Positions 17,644 to 26,102 of a stretch of DNA of 64,000 bases are shown here, one piece after another. A program made the translations under genes and the position numbers. The notes below the pieces were generated by a model. It saw only the letters and a list, made by a program, of their open reading frames with translations. It made no database searches and had not been told where the DNA came from. The stretch covers positions 3,577,001 to 3,641,000 of the forward strand of contig NZ_CP101833.1 in NCBI RefSeq assembly GCF_024498355.1. The letters are read 5' to 3'. This stretch comes from Bacillus pumilus. GTDB lineage: Bacteria; Bacillota; Bacilli; Bacillales; Bacillaceae. Position 1 is the stretch's first letter; each line of letters opens with the position of its first letter.

Positions 17644-18933
17644 TTATGGACGGTACACGCTGCGGACAACGTTCGTTTGTGAACGGTCTGGTCCGACTGA
17701 GAAAATAGAAAGTGGAATACCTGTTAATTGTGAAATGCGCTCTAAATAGTGGCGGGCATTTTCAGGCAGTTCACTTAAATTTTTCACGCCTGTAATATCC
17801 TCGGTCCATCCTGGCATTTCTTCGTAGACAGGCTCACATTTCGCTAATTCCTTTAGACTTGCTGGGAATTCTTCTGTGATTTCTCCGTTCAATTTATAAG
17901 CGACACAGATTTTCAATGTCTCAATCCCTGTCAGTACATCGATTGAGTTCAGAGATAAATCTGTAATACCGCTCACACGGCGGGCATGACGGACAACAAC
18001 ACTGTCAAACCAGCCAACACGGCGCGGACGTCCAGTTGTCGTACCGTATTCACGGCCAACTTCACGGATTTGATCGCCAATTTCATCATGAAGTTCTGTT
18101 GGGAATGGGCCATCTCCAACACGTGTTGTGTAAGCTTTTGATACGCCGACTACATGTTGAATTTTCGTAGGACCTACGCCAGAACCAATCGTCACTCCTC
18201 CAGCCACTGGGTTAGAGGATGTCACAAATGGATATGTCCCTTGATCGATATCAAGCATAACGCCTTGTGCCCCTTCAAATAGAACACGGCGGCCTTCATC
18301 TAGAGCATCGTTCAATACAACAGACGTGTCCACGACATATTTTTTCACTTGCTGGCCATATTCATAATACTCGTCTAAAATATCTTCAATTTTGAAGCCT
18401 TCTGTGTCGTACATTTTCTCTAAAAGACGATTTTTCTCTTCTAGATTACGTGCAAGCTTCTCTTCAAATACTTCACGATCTAATAGATCTGCGACGCGGA
18501 TTCCGACGCGAGCTGCTTTGTCCATATAAGCTGGTCCGATTCCTTTTTTCGTCGTACCGATCTTATTAGCCCCTTTCCGCTCTTCTTCTACCTCGTCCAA
18601 TTTTAAATGATAAGGCAGAATCACATGGGCTCTATTGCTGATTCTGAGGTTCTCTGTACTCACATTCCGTTCGTGAAGATACGCAAGCTCAGTGACCAAC
18701 GCTTTAGGATCAACCACCATTCCATTACCGATGACACAAGTTTTCTCTTTATAAAAAATACCGGACGGAATGAGGTGTAGCTTGTAAGTCACTCCATCAA
18801 ATTTGATCGTGTGACCTGCATTGTTTCCCCCTTGATAACGGGCAATCACCTCTGCATTTTCTGAAAGGAAATCGGTAATTTTCCCTTTCCCTTCGTCACC
18901 CCACTGCGTACCTACTACGACTACTGAAGACAT
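17644..18933 (-). CDS. purA: Adenylosuccinate synthetase
   Basis: 429 residues, full length for the family (430 in B. subtilis). Catalyses GTP-dependent joining of IMP and aspartate, the first committed step to AMP. Motifs: GDEGKGK (P-loop-like, residues 12-18), NNAGHT (IMP site, about 38-43), [11 protein letters not shown] (about 127-137), and FEGAQG. The ATG at 18933 follows GGAGG by nine bases, rather than the in-frame GTG three codons earlier that overlaps the ribosome site. Its control region carries a PurR PurBox pair. Confidence 0.98.
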   Translation of the reverse strand: MSSVVVVGTQWGDEGKGKITDFLSENAEVIARYQGGNNAGHTIKFDGVTYKLHLIPSGIFYKEKTCVIGNGMVVDPKALVTELAYLHERNVSTENLRISNRAHVILPYHLKLDEVEEERKGANKIGTTKKGIGPAYMDKAARVGIRVADLLDREVFEEKLARNLEEKNRLLEKMYDTEGFKIEDILDEYYEYGQQVKKYVVDTSVVLNDALDEGRRVLFEGAQGVMLDIDQGTYPFVTSSNPVAGGVTIGSGVGPTKIQHVVGVSKAYTTRVGDGPFPTELHDEIGDQIREVGREYGTTTGRPRRVGWFDSVVVRHARRVSGITDLSLNSIDVLTGIETLKICVAYKLNGEITEEFPASLKELAKCEPVYEEMPGWTEDITGVKNLSELPENARHYLERISQLTGIPLSIFSVGPDRSQTNVVRSVYRP

Positions 18934-18984
18934 ATCGTGCACCTCCGTTAACCTTTCAAAACGTTATCTCTTTCAAACACATTT

Positions 18985-19060
18985 ATTTTATCAATGCAAA
19001 ACGAAAAAGTCAACGCTAAATCCGAACATTAGTATCTCGAAATCAAATTTTGTTCGCTTT
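18985..19060 (-). promoter_or_regulatory. purA promoter and PurR operator (PurBox pair)
   Basis: Minus-strand promoter TTGACT (19013-19008), 17 bases, TAAAAT (18990-18985). Upstream lie two PurBoxes in opposite orientation: AAATCCGAACATT (19018-19030, plus strand; full match to the consensus AWWWCCGAACWWT) and AAAGCGAACAAAA (19060-19048, minus strand; about two changes). Their separation is 17 bases, the spacing known for PurR control regions. Confidence 0.88.
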
Positions 19061-19148
19061 AAATGTGAGGAAAAGCGCTTTAATCGCTTCTTCCACGCTT
19101 GAAAAAGGAGATTTTGAGCAAAAACAACTGTTTTTATCGATTCCCGCT

Positions 19149-19733
19149 TTATTCATGATTTTCAATCAATTGAATCATCGAGCTTGCCATGAAGTCAGGT
19201 GAATACGGTCTCCCTGTCCTCAGCCACCATTCAGCGGTTCCAACATAAGCAGAAATGACAAATTGCTTCTGCATGTCGAGAGGAACGTGATGCGGGTCAG
19301 GCTTTGAACCTGCGACCTCCTCTAACCCCAAAGTAAAGCTTTCCTCAAAAAAAGCACTGGCTGTCTGATAAATATTAAGCTCTCGCCCTCTTTTCAAGAG
19401 AATCTGATACTCCTCTTCATGTTCCTGCAAATGCTGATAAAATCGAAAAATATACACATATGCTGCATGGTCTGCCTGCCAATCCTCTTCTTGTACAGGA
19501 GCAAAAATAGCAGCTTTCATCACATCAAACATCTCATCCATGACCTGCTGGGCAAGATCAAACTTATCTTCATAATGCTGATAAAAGGTGGTGCGATGAA
19601 TGCCTGCCTTTTTCGTTAAATCCTGTACGGAAACCTTTCCCCATTCCTTCTCTCTTAATAAATGAAATAACGCTTTTCTTAATTGATGCTTTGATTCAGT
19701 TGCTCGCTTATCCCCTCTGTAGCAGTCCGCCAC
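19149..19733 (-). CDS. TetR/AcrR family transcriptional regulator
   Basis: 194 residues from the GTG at 19733, which has AGGAAGGGGAGAG just ahead; the frame is open to 19763. The N-terminal helix-turn-helix reads VSVQDLTKKAGIHRTTFYQHYEDKFDL (about residues 34-60), typical TetR. The C-terminal ligand domain (EWWLRTGRPYSPDFMASSM near the end) resembles the TetR_C_33 (DhaS-like) group. It is divergent from the P450 gene, 136 bases away, so it probably represses it and itself. Ligand unknown. Not present at this position in B. subtilis as far as I recall. Confidence 0.9.
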   Translation of the reverse strand: MADCYRGDKRATESKHQLRKALFHLLREKEWGKVSVQDLTKKAGIHRTTFYQHYEDKFDLAQQVMDEMFDVMKAAIFAPVQEEDWQADHAAYVYIFRFYQHLQEHEEEYQILLKRGRELNIYQTASAFFEESFTLGLEEVAGSKPDPHHVPLDMQKQFVISAYVGTAEWWLRTGRPYSPDFMASSMIQLIENHE

Positions 19734-19869
19734 AAGCCGCTCTCCCCTTCCTATATTCTTCAACAGATTTCGCTTTTCTGTTGGTTGAATCCTATCGGCT
19801 GATGAATTAACTTTAATCTAACACAACGAAAAAAAGGAATCATCTGACAACCCATAAGGAGTGATGATC

Positions 19870-21075
19870 ATGGAAACAACAACACCAAGTGCCGTGCAAA
19901 AAGCATTATTAAGAGGGAAAAACAAGCAGGACCCGTATAACCCGTTTGATTGGTATGCCAAAATGCGTAAGGAATCGCCTGTTCATTTTGATGAAAACAG
20001 CCAAACATGGAGTGTGTTCACATATGATGAAGCAAAACGCGTAACTATTGATAAAGATACCTTTTCTAGTCAGCCTCCTAAAGACCAGCGGAAGCATTCT
20101 CTAATGAAAACAATGGTGATGATGGACCCGCCAAAACACACGCGGATCCGCTCCATTGTGAGCAAAGCCTTTACACCTCGAGTGATGAAATTGTGGGAAC
20201 CCCGTATTCAAGAATTAATGGATGAACTCATGGCGCAAATAGATGGGAAAGAAGAAATTGATCTTGTTCAAGACATCTCCTATCCGCTTCCTGTCATTGT
20301 CATTGCAGAGCTTTTAGGTGTGCCGTCAGAACATAAACAATCCTTTAAAGAATGGTCAGATATTCTGGTTAGTATGCCTAAAAGTGAAAATGAAGAGGAT
20401 GTAGCTGAATGGCAGAAAACACGAGATCAAGGCGAAGCTGACATGATGGCATTTTTTGCTGACATCATCGAAGACAAGCGTCAGCATCTCGGTGATGATT
20501 TGATTTCTCTTTTAATTCAAGCTGAGGAGAATGGAGACAAGCTGTCAGCGGATGAATTAATCCCTTTCTGCAATCTTCTCCTTTTAGCAGGCAACGAAAC
20601 GACCACCAATCTGATCTCCAATATGATCTTTAGCTTGTTGGAAAAGCCGGGGGTGTATGAAGCGCTCGTTCAATCACCTGAGCTCATCCCGCGCGCTGTG
20701 GAGGAGGCCGTCCGTTTCCGTGCACCAGCACCTACAATCGTCCGTTATGTCAAAGAGGACACAGAGCTTGGAGGGAAAACGTTGAAAAAGGGAGACAATG
20801 TCATTGTTTTTCTCGCTTCTGCCAACCGGGATGAGCGCCAGTTTTCAAACGCACATGAATACGATATACACCGCCATCCTAATCCTCATATCGGCTTCGG
20901 CCACGGCATCCACTTCTGTCTAGGCGCACCACTTGCCCGCTTGGAAGCATGTACTGCTATCAAGGCCTTATTGGACCGATATGAGTCACTAGCGCTCCTC
21001 TCCTATGTGCCGATGACAAACAGCGGCATGTATGGACTGAAAGAGCTGAAGCTGCGCGTCACACCTCGCTCATAA
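19870..21075 (+). CDS. Cytochrome P450, CYP109-like (YjiB-like)
   Basis: 401 residues from the ATG at 19870, eight bases after GGAG. A soluble bacterial P450: I-helix LLLAGNETTTNL (around residue 240), K-helix EAVRFRAPAP (ExxR; about 280-289) and haem ligand in FGHGIHFCLGAPLAR (Cys near 346). The N-terminus KALLRGKNKQDPYNPFDWYAKMRKE and the overall pattern are close to B. subtilis YjiB (CYP109B1), which hydroxylates fatty acids, terpenoids and steroids in vitro. Needs separate ferredoxin/flavodoxin electron donors, none of which is encoded nearby. Divergent from a TetR gene that likely controls it. An insertion between purA and dnaC relative to B. subtilis. Confidence 0.95.
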   Translation: METTTPSAVQKALLRGKNKQDPYNPFDWYAKMRKESPVHFDENSQTWSVFTYDEAKRVTIDKDTFSSQPPKDQRKHSLMKTMVMMDPPKHTRIRSIVSKAFTPRVMKLWEPRIQELMDELMAQIDGKEEIDLVQDISYPLPVIVIAELLGVPSEHKQSFKEWSDILVSMPKSENEEDVAEWQKTRDQGEADMMAFFADIIEDKRQHLGDDLISLLIQAEENGDKLSADELIPFCNLLLLAGNETTTNLISNMIFSLLEKPGVYEALVQSPELIPRAVEEAVRFRAPAPTIVRYVKEDTELGGKTLKKGDNVIVFLASANRDERQFSNAHEYDIHRHPNPHIGFGHGIHFCLGAPLARLEACTAIKALLDRYESLALLSYVPMTNSGMYGLKELKLRVTPRS

Positions 21076-21082
21076 CAGAAAA

Positions 21083-21112
21083 GACTCCCACCAAGCATGG
21101 GAGTCTATTTTA
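21083..21112. terminator. Bidirectional terminator, P450/yycE
   Basis: GACTCCCA/TGGGAGTC stem between convergent genes, with TATTTT on one side and TTTTC on the other. Confidence 0.85.
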
Positions 21113-21523
21113 AACGGGGGTAATTCCTTCTGTGTTCATGAGCACAACTCGGTATCCATCTGGATCTTCAATGGTTGCCCCTCCTCGATCCCAGTATGGG
21201 TTCGTAGAGGTGACATGCCGTCCGCCAAATGAGATCAGTCTCTTTTTCATCTGCTGAAACTCCTGTTCATCAGGAATATAGAAAACAAGCAGCTGTTCTG
21301 GATGCGGAACGGGCAGGCCCTCTTCTTCTTCATGTTTGGTGATTTCTAAATGAACATGCTGGTGAGGAAGTCCGAGCATCACACCATCATACCCTTCATG
21401 CTGATCAAATGAGCCTATTCGTTTGAGCCCTAAGCCTTCTTCATAAAAGGAAACAACCTCGTTCATGTTGGCTGTTGGACGTGCGATGCGTAATTGAGCG
21501 GCTTTGAACTGTTGAAATTCCAT
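21110..21523 (-). CDS. yycE: VOC (glyoxalase/bleomycin-resistance) family protein YycE
   Basis: 137 residues, two beta-alpha-beta-beta-beta repeats of the vicinal oxygen chelate fold. Sequence such as AAQLRIARPTANMNEVV, FYEEGLGLKRIGSF, VPHPEQLLVFY and ATIEDPDGYRVVLMN is close to B. subtilis YycE. Likely metal sites: His in HVHLEI and Glu in TIEDPDG. Substrate unknown. AAGGAG precedes the ATG by about ten bases. In B. subtilis yycE lies on the other side of dnaC, so its place here reflects local rearrangement. Confidence 0.9.
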   Translation of the reverse strand: MEFQQFKAAQLRIARPTANMNEVVSFYEEGLGLKRIGSFDQHEGYDGVMLGLPHQHVHLEITKHEEEEGLPVPHPEQLLVFYIPDEQEFQQMKKRLISFGGRHVTSTNPYWDRGGATIEDPDGYRVVLMNTEGITPV

Positions 21524-21622
21524 CTGTCATCACTCCTTTTCTCCTTTTAGTATACGATCTCTTTTTCTCTCTCTCCTCCTCATTTCGGCTGTTTTTCAGT
21601 CATTCTTTCGATGTAGATGGAT

Positions 21623-21654
21623 CAAAAAAGCCCAGCTTCTTGAGCTGGGCTTTA
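21623..21654 (-). terminator. Terminator of dnaC
   Basis: Minus strand AAAGCCCAGCT/AGCTGGGCTTT stem followed by T. The dnaC stop codon is at the foot of the stem. Confidence 0.92.
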
Positions 21655-23016
21655 AGCACCGGGCGGAACACCCGTATCGTCAAATCTTCTTTCCAGGTTG
21701 ACGAATTTGTTATATTCTTTGACGAAGGCCAGTGAAACCGTACCAACTGGACCGTTACGCTGTTTGGCAATAATGATTTCAATAATGTTCTTATTCTCTG
21801 ATTCTTTGTCGTAGTAATCATCACGATAAAGGAATGCCACGATATCGGCATCCTGCTCAATACTTCCTGATTCACGAATATCAGACATCATCGGACGTTT
21901 ATCCTGACGCTGCTCTACTCCGCGGGAAAGCTGAGACAGGGCAATGACAGGAACTTCAAGTTCCCTTGCCAGCGATTTTAAAGCCCTAGAGATTTCAGAT
22001 ACCTCTTGCTGACGGTTATCGCTTGATCGTCCGCTCCCTTGAATGAGCTGCAAGTAGTCAATCAGGATCATCCCAAGACCGTTTTCTTGCTTCAACCGGC
22101 GGCATTTAGAGCGAATTTCACTCACTCTGATCCCAGGTGTATCGTCAATGAAAATTCCACTGTTTGATAACGAGCCCATTGCCATTGTCAGCTTACCCCA
22201 GTCCTCTTCTGTCAGATTACCGGTTCTTAGGTTCTGTGCATTGATATTTCCCTCTGCACAAAGCATACGCATGACAAGCTGCTCAGCACCCATCTCTAAA
22301 CTAAAGATGGCGACACTTTCGTCTGTCTTCGTCGCGACATTTTGTGCAATGTTCAATGCGAAGGCTGTTTTCCCTACCGATGGACGAGCCGCTACAATAA
22401 TCAAGTCATTTCGCTGGAAGCCAGCTGTCATCCGGTCAAGCTCAGAGAATCCCGTTGGAATCCCTGTGATATCGCCTTTTCGGTTATGAAGCTGTTCAAT
22501 ATTATCATATGTCTGAACAAGAACGTCCTTAATGTTTTGGAAAGCTCCTGAGTTTTTACGCTGCGCCACTTCCATAATGGTTTTTTCAGCATCACTCAAT
22601 AGATCCTCTACTTCATCCTCACGCGTATATCCATCCTGTGCAATGGTTGTCGCTGTACGAATCAGACGTCTTAAAATGGATTTTTCTTCTACAATTTTTG
22701 CATAGTATTCGATGTTTGCGGCAGTTGGGACAGAGTTCGCAATATCCGTTAAATACGAAATCCCGCCTACCTCTTCTAGTAAGTCTGTATTGGCAAGTTC
22801 TGATGTCACCGTGACAAGGTCAACCGGTTCTCCTCTATCACCAAGTACAAGCATCGCATTGTAAATCTTTTGATGCGACATTCTATAGAAATCCTCTGGA
22901 ATTAATACCTCAGAAGCGAGCGTTAGCGCAGATGGTTCTAAAAAAACAGCACCTAATACGGCCTGCTCGGCTTCTATATTTTGCGGCGGCAGCCGGTCAT
23001 CGAGAAGTTCCGTCAT
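21652..23016 (-). CDS. dnaC: Replicative DNA helicase DnaC (DnaB family)
   Basis: 454 residues, the B. subtilis length. Hexameric helicase loaded at oriC by DnaD, DnaB and DnaI. N-terminal DnaB domain (about 10-115), linker, then RecA-like motor with Walker A AARPSVGKTAFAL (about 206-218), Walker B ILIDYLQLI (about 315), and the DnaB signature SQLSRGVEQRQDKRP (arginine finger region). The ATG at 23016 is preferred to a GTG nine bases earlier that sits on the ribosome site AAAGGA. Named dnaC in Bacillus, dnaB elsewhere. Confidence 0.98.
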   Translation of the reverse strand: MTELLDDRLPPQNIEAEQAVLGAVFLEPSALTLASEVLIPEDFYRMSHQKIYNAMLVLGDRGEPVDLVTVTSELANTDLLEEVGGISYLTDIANSVPTAANIEYYAKIVEEKSILRRLIRTATTIAQDGYTREDEVEDLLSDAEKTIMEVAQRKNSGAFQNIKDVLVQTYDNIEQLHNRKGDITGIPTGFSELDRMTAGFQRNDLIIVAARPSVGKTAFALNIAQNVATKTDESVAIFSLEMGAEQLVMRMLCAEGNINAQNLRTGNLTEEDWGKLTMAMGSLSNSGIFIDDTPGIRVSEIRSKCRRLKQENGLGMILIDYLQLIQGSGRSSDNRQQEVSEISRALKSLARELEVPVIALSQLSRGVEQRQDKRPMMSDIRESGSIEQDADIVAFLYRDDYYDKESENKNIIEIIIAKQRNGPVGTVSLAFVKEYNKFVNLERRFDDTGVPPGA

Positions 23017-23153
23017 GCCAAGCACCGTCCTTTCATAAAAAAAATACGCTACTCATCATTTTAACATTTTCATCAATAAAAAAGTGAAAAACATCGACTA
23101 TAGTCAAAATTACCATGTTGATATTTTGTGCAAACCAGCGCATTTCAATAGAA

Positions 23154-23184
23154 AAGACTCTGTAACATCAATTGTTATAGAGTC
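23154..23184 (-). terminator. Hairpin downstream of the DUF4885-like gene
   Basis: GACTCTATAAC pairs with GTTACAGAGTC (one G-U) on the minus strand, then TTTTC. It lies 86 bases past the stop, so its role as a terminator is probable, not sure. Confidence 0.6.
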
Positions 23185-23269
23185 CTTCGTTATCGCTAAT
23201 GGAATTTCGATTTGTTGCCGTTCACACATGTAATCGACGCTCCAACATGGCATGTTCGGATGCGTTTTT

Positions 23270-24223
23270 CTAATCTATCGTTTTCTTAACCCCATAATTC
23301 ACTTTTTGCCCAATGTCTTGTAAAGAACCGTTTTGATAACCAATAGATAAAACCAAATCTGGAATGGAATCAAACCCGTTTTTGGCTAGATCGAATAGCT
23401 GTGCACCGTAATGTGAAGCGGCAATGCGCGCATTTTCTGCTGTATATGGATTTTTAAGAAGTTCTTCTTTGTATAGATCAAAAATATTCGTTCCGTTATC
23501 CGTTACAAATTGACCATTTACAATGCTTAAATCCTTTAAATTGTAGCCTGTCACCGTTTTGATTTGATTGACAAGATGGAACTTTGCCAGAGAATCCGGT
23601 GTGAATTGAGTAGAATCATCATTTCTGCTTTTCATGATATGGAAAAATAATTCTCTTGTATTGTTGGTTGTATTTAATAAGTCTTCTATTTGTTTCATCA
23701 GCGTTTCGTCTTTTGAACCACTTACCACCAATTTAAAATTGTTCGGGTCAATGGTAAAAGTTAGATTTGTGTTTTTAGGAATGGATATCCCGTTTTTAGA
23801 GAATAAATCTTGTAATTGTTCGTTGACCTTTTGACGATTGGATATTTTTTTCTCTACGCTTTCTTGGGTTGGATCGTACCGTTTTTCATTACGGAAGATG
23901 GCATCATTAAAGTCATATTGACCTCCTTTTCCAGAATTAGCCCAGCCAATCTCCATCGTATATGCAGCTTCTCTTTCTACTTTAGTTAGATCACTCCTAA
24001 AATAAGGCGAGCGTGGATTTCGATACTTATCGTGTATATGACCATGAGGATTTTTGAAACGTTTATTTTGTTCATTTATTTTTTCATATTTTTCATCTAG
24101 TATTTTCATCCGTCTATCAGATTCGGTCATCACCTCATTTGTACTTTTAATAGATTGACCTTTATAATCGATTCTGTTCTGATTGTTTGAAACACCTGCC
24201 GTGTATGACGTATTAATATTCAT
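23270..24223 (-). CDS. DUF4885-like protein, unknown function
   Basis: 317 residues, hydrophilic, no signal peptide or membrane segment. The N-terminal part MNINTSYTAGVSNNQNR, then KILDEKYEKINEQNKRFKNP and KVEREAAYTMEIGWANSGKG, matches my memory of the DUF4885 family of Bacillus cereus/pumilus proteins; no function is known. The middle has a charged stretch (VEKKISNRQKVNEQLQDLF) and the C-terminus resembles a structured alpha/beta domain. AAGGAG precedes the ATG by six bases. Divergent from a secreted-protein gene across 107 bases with an inverted repeat. Base composition looks more AT-rich than the dnaC gene next to it, suggesting acquisition. Confidence 0.7.
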   Translation of the reverse strand: MNINTSYTAGVSNNQNRIDYKGQSIKSTNEVMTESDRRMKILDEKYEKINEQNKRFKNPHGHIHDKYRNPRSPYFRSDLTKVEREAAYTMEIGWANSGKGGQYDFNDAIFRNEKRYDPTQESVEKKISNRQKVNEQLQDLFSKNGISIPKNTNLTFTIDPNNFKLVVSGSKDETLMKQIEDLLNTTNNTRELFFHIMKSRNDDSTQFTPDSLAKFHLVNQIKTVTGYNLKDLSIVNGQFVTDNGTNIFDLYKEELLKNPYTAENARIAASHYGAQLFDLAKNGFDSIPDLVLSIGYQNGSLQDIGQKVNYGVKKTID

Positions 24224-24259
24224 TTTGATTCTCCTTTTTAAAAAATAGTGATTATTAAA

Positions 24260-24304
24260 TATATCGGCAATTCAGTTAAAATTTGTTAGTTTTGATCCGA
24301 TATA
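24260..24304. repeat. Inverted repeat in the divergent promoter region
   Basis: TATATCGG (24260-24267) and CCGATATA (24297-24304) form a perfect 8-base inverted repeat with a 29-base spacer, extended imperfectly outward (GTGATTATT against AATTATTAC). It lies between divergent genes and may be a shared operator. Confidence 0.5.
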
Positions 24305-24330
24305 GTAATTATTACAAGGAGGGTTAAAAT

Positions 24331-25188
24331 ATGACAAATACTATCTTCAAACGTTTTTTGTTACCTGCATTGGTATTAGTGCTTGTTACTAGTTTTTTTG
24401 CACCTCATTCAGCAGAAGCGGCTATTACGGGGAATAACAGCCCTAACACAGCAAGCTCAATGGGATATTGGAAAAATAGTCGCCCAGATACAACAATCTT
24501 ACCTGAAGGTGAAAATGAAGCGTATTATCAGTTCACGATCAATAAGGGTGAAAGGGTCTATGTGCGAAGTTCGTATAATAAGCAATATACGGGGATGAAA
24601 ATCGAGGTGTATAATTCGAAGAGCTCTAAACCAGGGTCAAGAGTGATTAATCCTGATTCAGTAACACCCTTTATATTTGCAAATACTGGTGACGTTACTT
24701 CAACTTCAGAAACTTATTTTGTGAAAGTGACCCGTGGCTCATATACAGGGAATATGTATTTTACTGTCTCCATTCAAGATCGTATCAAATCTGGGAATGG
24801 GACATTCAATTTTACCGGGACTGCTACCAACCTGGGGAATTCATCTTTGAATCTAGCAGGTGTTGATTCTTCTGTCATTACAATGGATTTAACGACCAAT
24901 TCTTCTATTCCTAACAATGCTATCGTTAAATCGATTTCAACAACTAGTACCCAATCGCCTAACCAAGGAAATGTCACACACAAACTGATGGCTGATGAAA
25001 ACAAGATTTGGAACCAATCACTTTTTTCATCTGCAACAAGTGGGTCTTATCATATTTCACTGGAAGATGAATTAAAAGTGGCTCAAAAATGGAGCTTTAA
25101 GTACAACGCAAAGGCTACTGCGAGATCTACTATGAGCAATGTCAAAGCCGATATTCGTTACGAATATGATGTCACAGATGGATTCTAA
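24331..25188 (+). CDS. Secreted beta-rich protein, unknown function
   Basis: 285 residues with a clear Sec signal peptide (basic MTNTIFKR, hydrophobic core to about residue 25, AEA cleavage near residue 30). The first half (GENEAYYQFTINKGERVYV, YFVKVTRGSYTGNMYFTVSI) resembles a bacterial pre-peptidase C-terminal (PPC-like) beta-sandwich; the second half is a Ser/Thr/Asn-rich beta region without a known motif. AAGGAGGG precedes the ATG. No cysteines in the mature part and no anchoring signal, so probably released. Its function is not known; a cell-surface or exported binding protein is the most that can be inferred. Confidence 0.75.
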   Translation: MTNTIFKRFLLPALVLVLVTSFFAPHSAEAAITGNNSPNTASSMGYWKNSRPDTTILPEGENEAYYQFTINKGERVYVRSSYNKQYTGMKIEVYNSKSSKPGSRVINPDSVTPFIFANTGDVTSTSETYFVKVTRGSYTGNMYFTVSIQDRIKSGNGTFNFTGTATNLGNSSLNLAGVDSSVITMDLTTNSSIPNNAIVKSISTTSTQSPNQGNVTHKLMADENKIWNQSLFSSATSGSYHISLEDELKVAQKWSFKYNAKATARSTMSNVKADIRYEYDVTDGF

Positions 25189-25224
25189 TTGAATGGTGTT
25201 TACAGACATGTACACCGATTGATC

Positions 25225-25254
25225 AAAAAGTAAGGGGACATCCCTTACTTTTTT
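25225..25254 (+). terminator. Terminator of the secreted-protein gene
   Basis: AAAAGTAAGGG/CCCTTACTTTTTT stem with T run, 36 bases after the stop. Confidence 0.88.
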
Positions 25255-25349
25255 CATTTCCGCATTTTTGATGCTATATGATATTTGGCCAACTTTAAAA
25301 CAGCACCGTGCTTCCATAAGAAATAAGCTACTCATAAAAAGTGAAAGTG

Positions 25350-25568
25350 TTAATGGTGGTTTTGCTTGAGGGCATGTTGAAAGAGGAGGATGGTGATCAT
25401 ATCGGTGGCTCGCTGGTATAAATCCCATTGTTCATAGGCCGCAAATGTCATCCGTATTTCATGTAATGATTGCTTCATTTCTTGATATTCTTCCACTGTA
25501 AACGCATTTTTCAGTTTGAGCTGATGTTCAAGCAGTTTTAGCCTTAGCTTTCCTAATGGAGTTTTCAT
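25350..25568 (-). CDS. Small hypothetical helical protein
   Basis: 72 residues (MKTPLGKLRLKLLEHQLKLK onward), rich in Leu, Gln and charged residues and probably all-helical. A weak GAAGGGA lies 11 bases before the ATG. No family recognised and no operon partner. The flanks (25255-25349 and 25569-25930) show no other gene. It might be real because the composition is protein-like, but evidence is thin. Confidence 0.4.
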   Translation of the reverse strand: MKTPLGKLRLKLLEHQLKLKNAFTVEEYQEMKQSLHEIRMTFAAYEQWDLYQRATDMITILLFQHALKQNHH

Positions 25569-25937
25569 TCTGCCTACATTCCCTTCGATCTTGTCTTCCT
25601 TAGAAAATTGTATATGAATTTACGCATGATATTGAATAAGTTGTGAGATATGCTCACCAGCTTTTCGAAAAATTCTCCTCTTTTTTCCTAAAAATACAAG
25701 AAGGTCTATAGACTTATTTTTCCTCAAAATGATTTCAAGAAGAAAAACCTATATATATTCCTGAATCAAACAGAAGAAAATGGTAAATATCTCGAGACGG
25801 TCAAGGTCTTTTGACATTTCTCCTCTTTTTAAATGACTCAGTCTGGCATTCACTATTTCCACTCATTTGGTAGTTATTTAGTCCTTTATTTTCATAATAT
25901 TTAGATTAAATTATCAACTACACGACTAAATGAACAT

Positions 25938-26002
25938 TTGACTTCATAATTGATAACCATTATCATTTGATTTGCTTGCGTGATAATTGAGAATCATTTT
26001 CA
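25938..26002 (+). promoter_or_regulatory. besA-dhb operon promoter with two Fur-box-like sites
   Basis: Promoter -35 TTGACT (25938-25943), 17 bases, -10 TATCAT (25961-25966). Fur box 1 TGATAACCATTATCA (25951-25965; 13 of 14 defined bases of the 7-1-7 consensus) overlaps the -10. Fur box 2 TGAGAATCATTTTCA (25988-26002; 12 of 14) covers the start of the transcript. This fits iron repression of the operon by Fur. The leader to the first ATG is then about 130 bases. Confidence 0.88.
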
Positions 26003-26102
26003 TTTGAAGGGACCATTCTTCAATCTCTACACTCATCCTATATCCGCAAGCCCGCTTTTATCAGCATATGAGAGTCAATTTGAGGAAGGGGATATTTTAC
26101 AC

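Noticed and set aside
24331..25188. Idea that the secreted protein is a toxin with the DUF4885-like protein as immunity
   Set aside because: The genes are divergent rather than coupled and no toxin motif is seen, so no such function is claimed.
25980..26102. 41-residue N-terminal extension of BesA
   Set aside because: The GTG start lies in the Fur operator with no ribosome site; the ATG at 26103 has a good one and gives family length.
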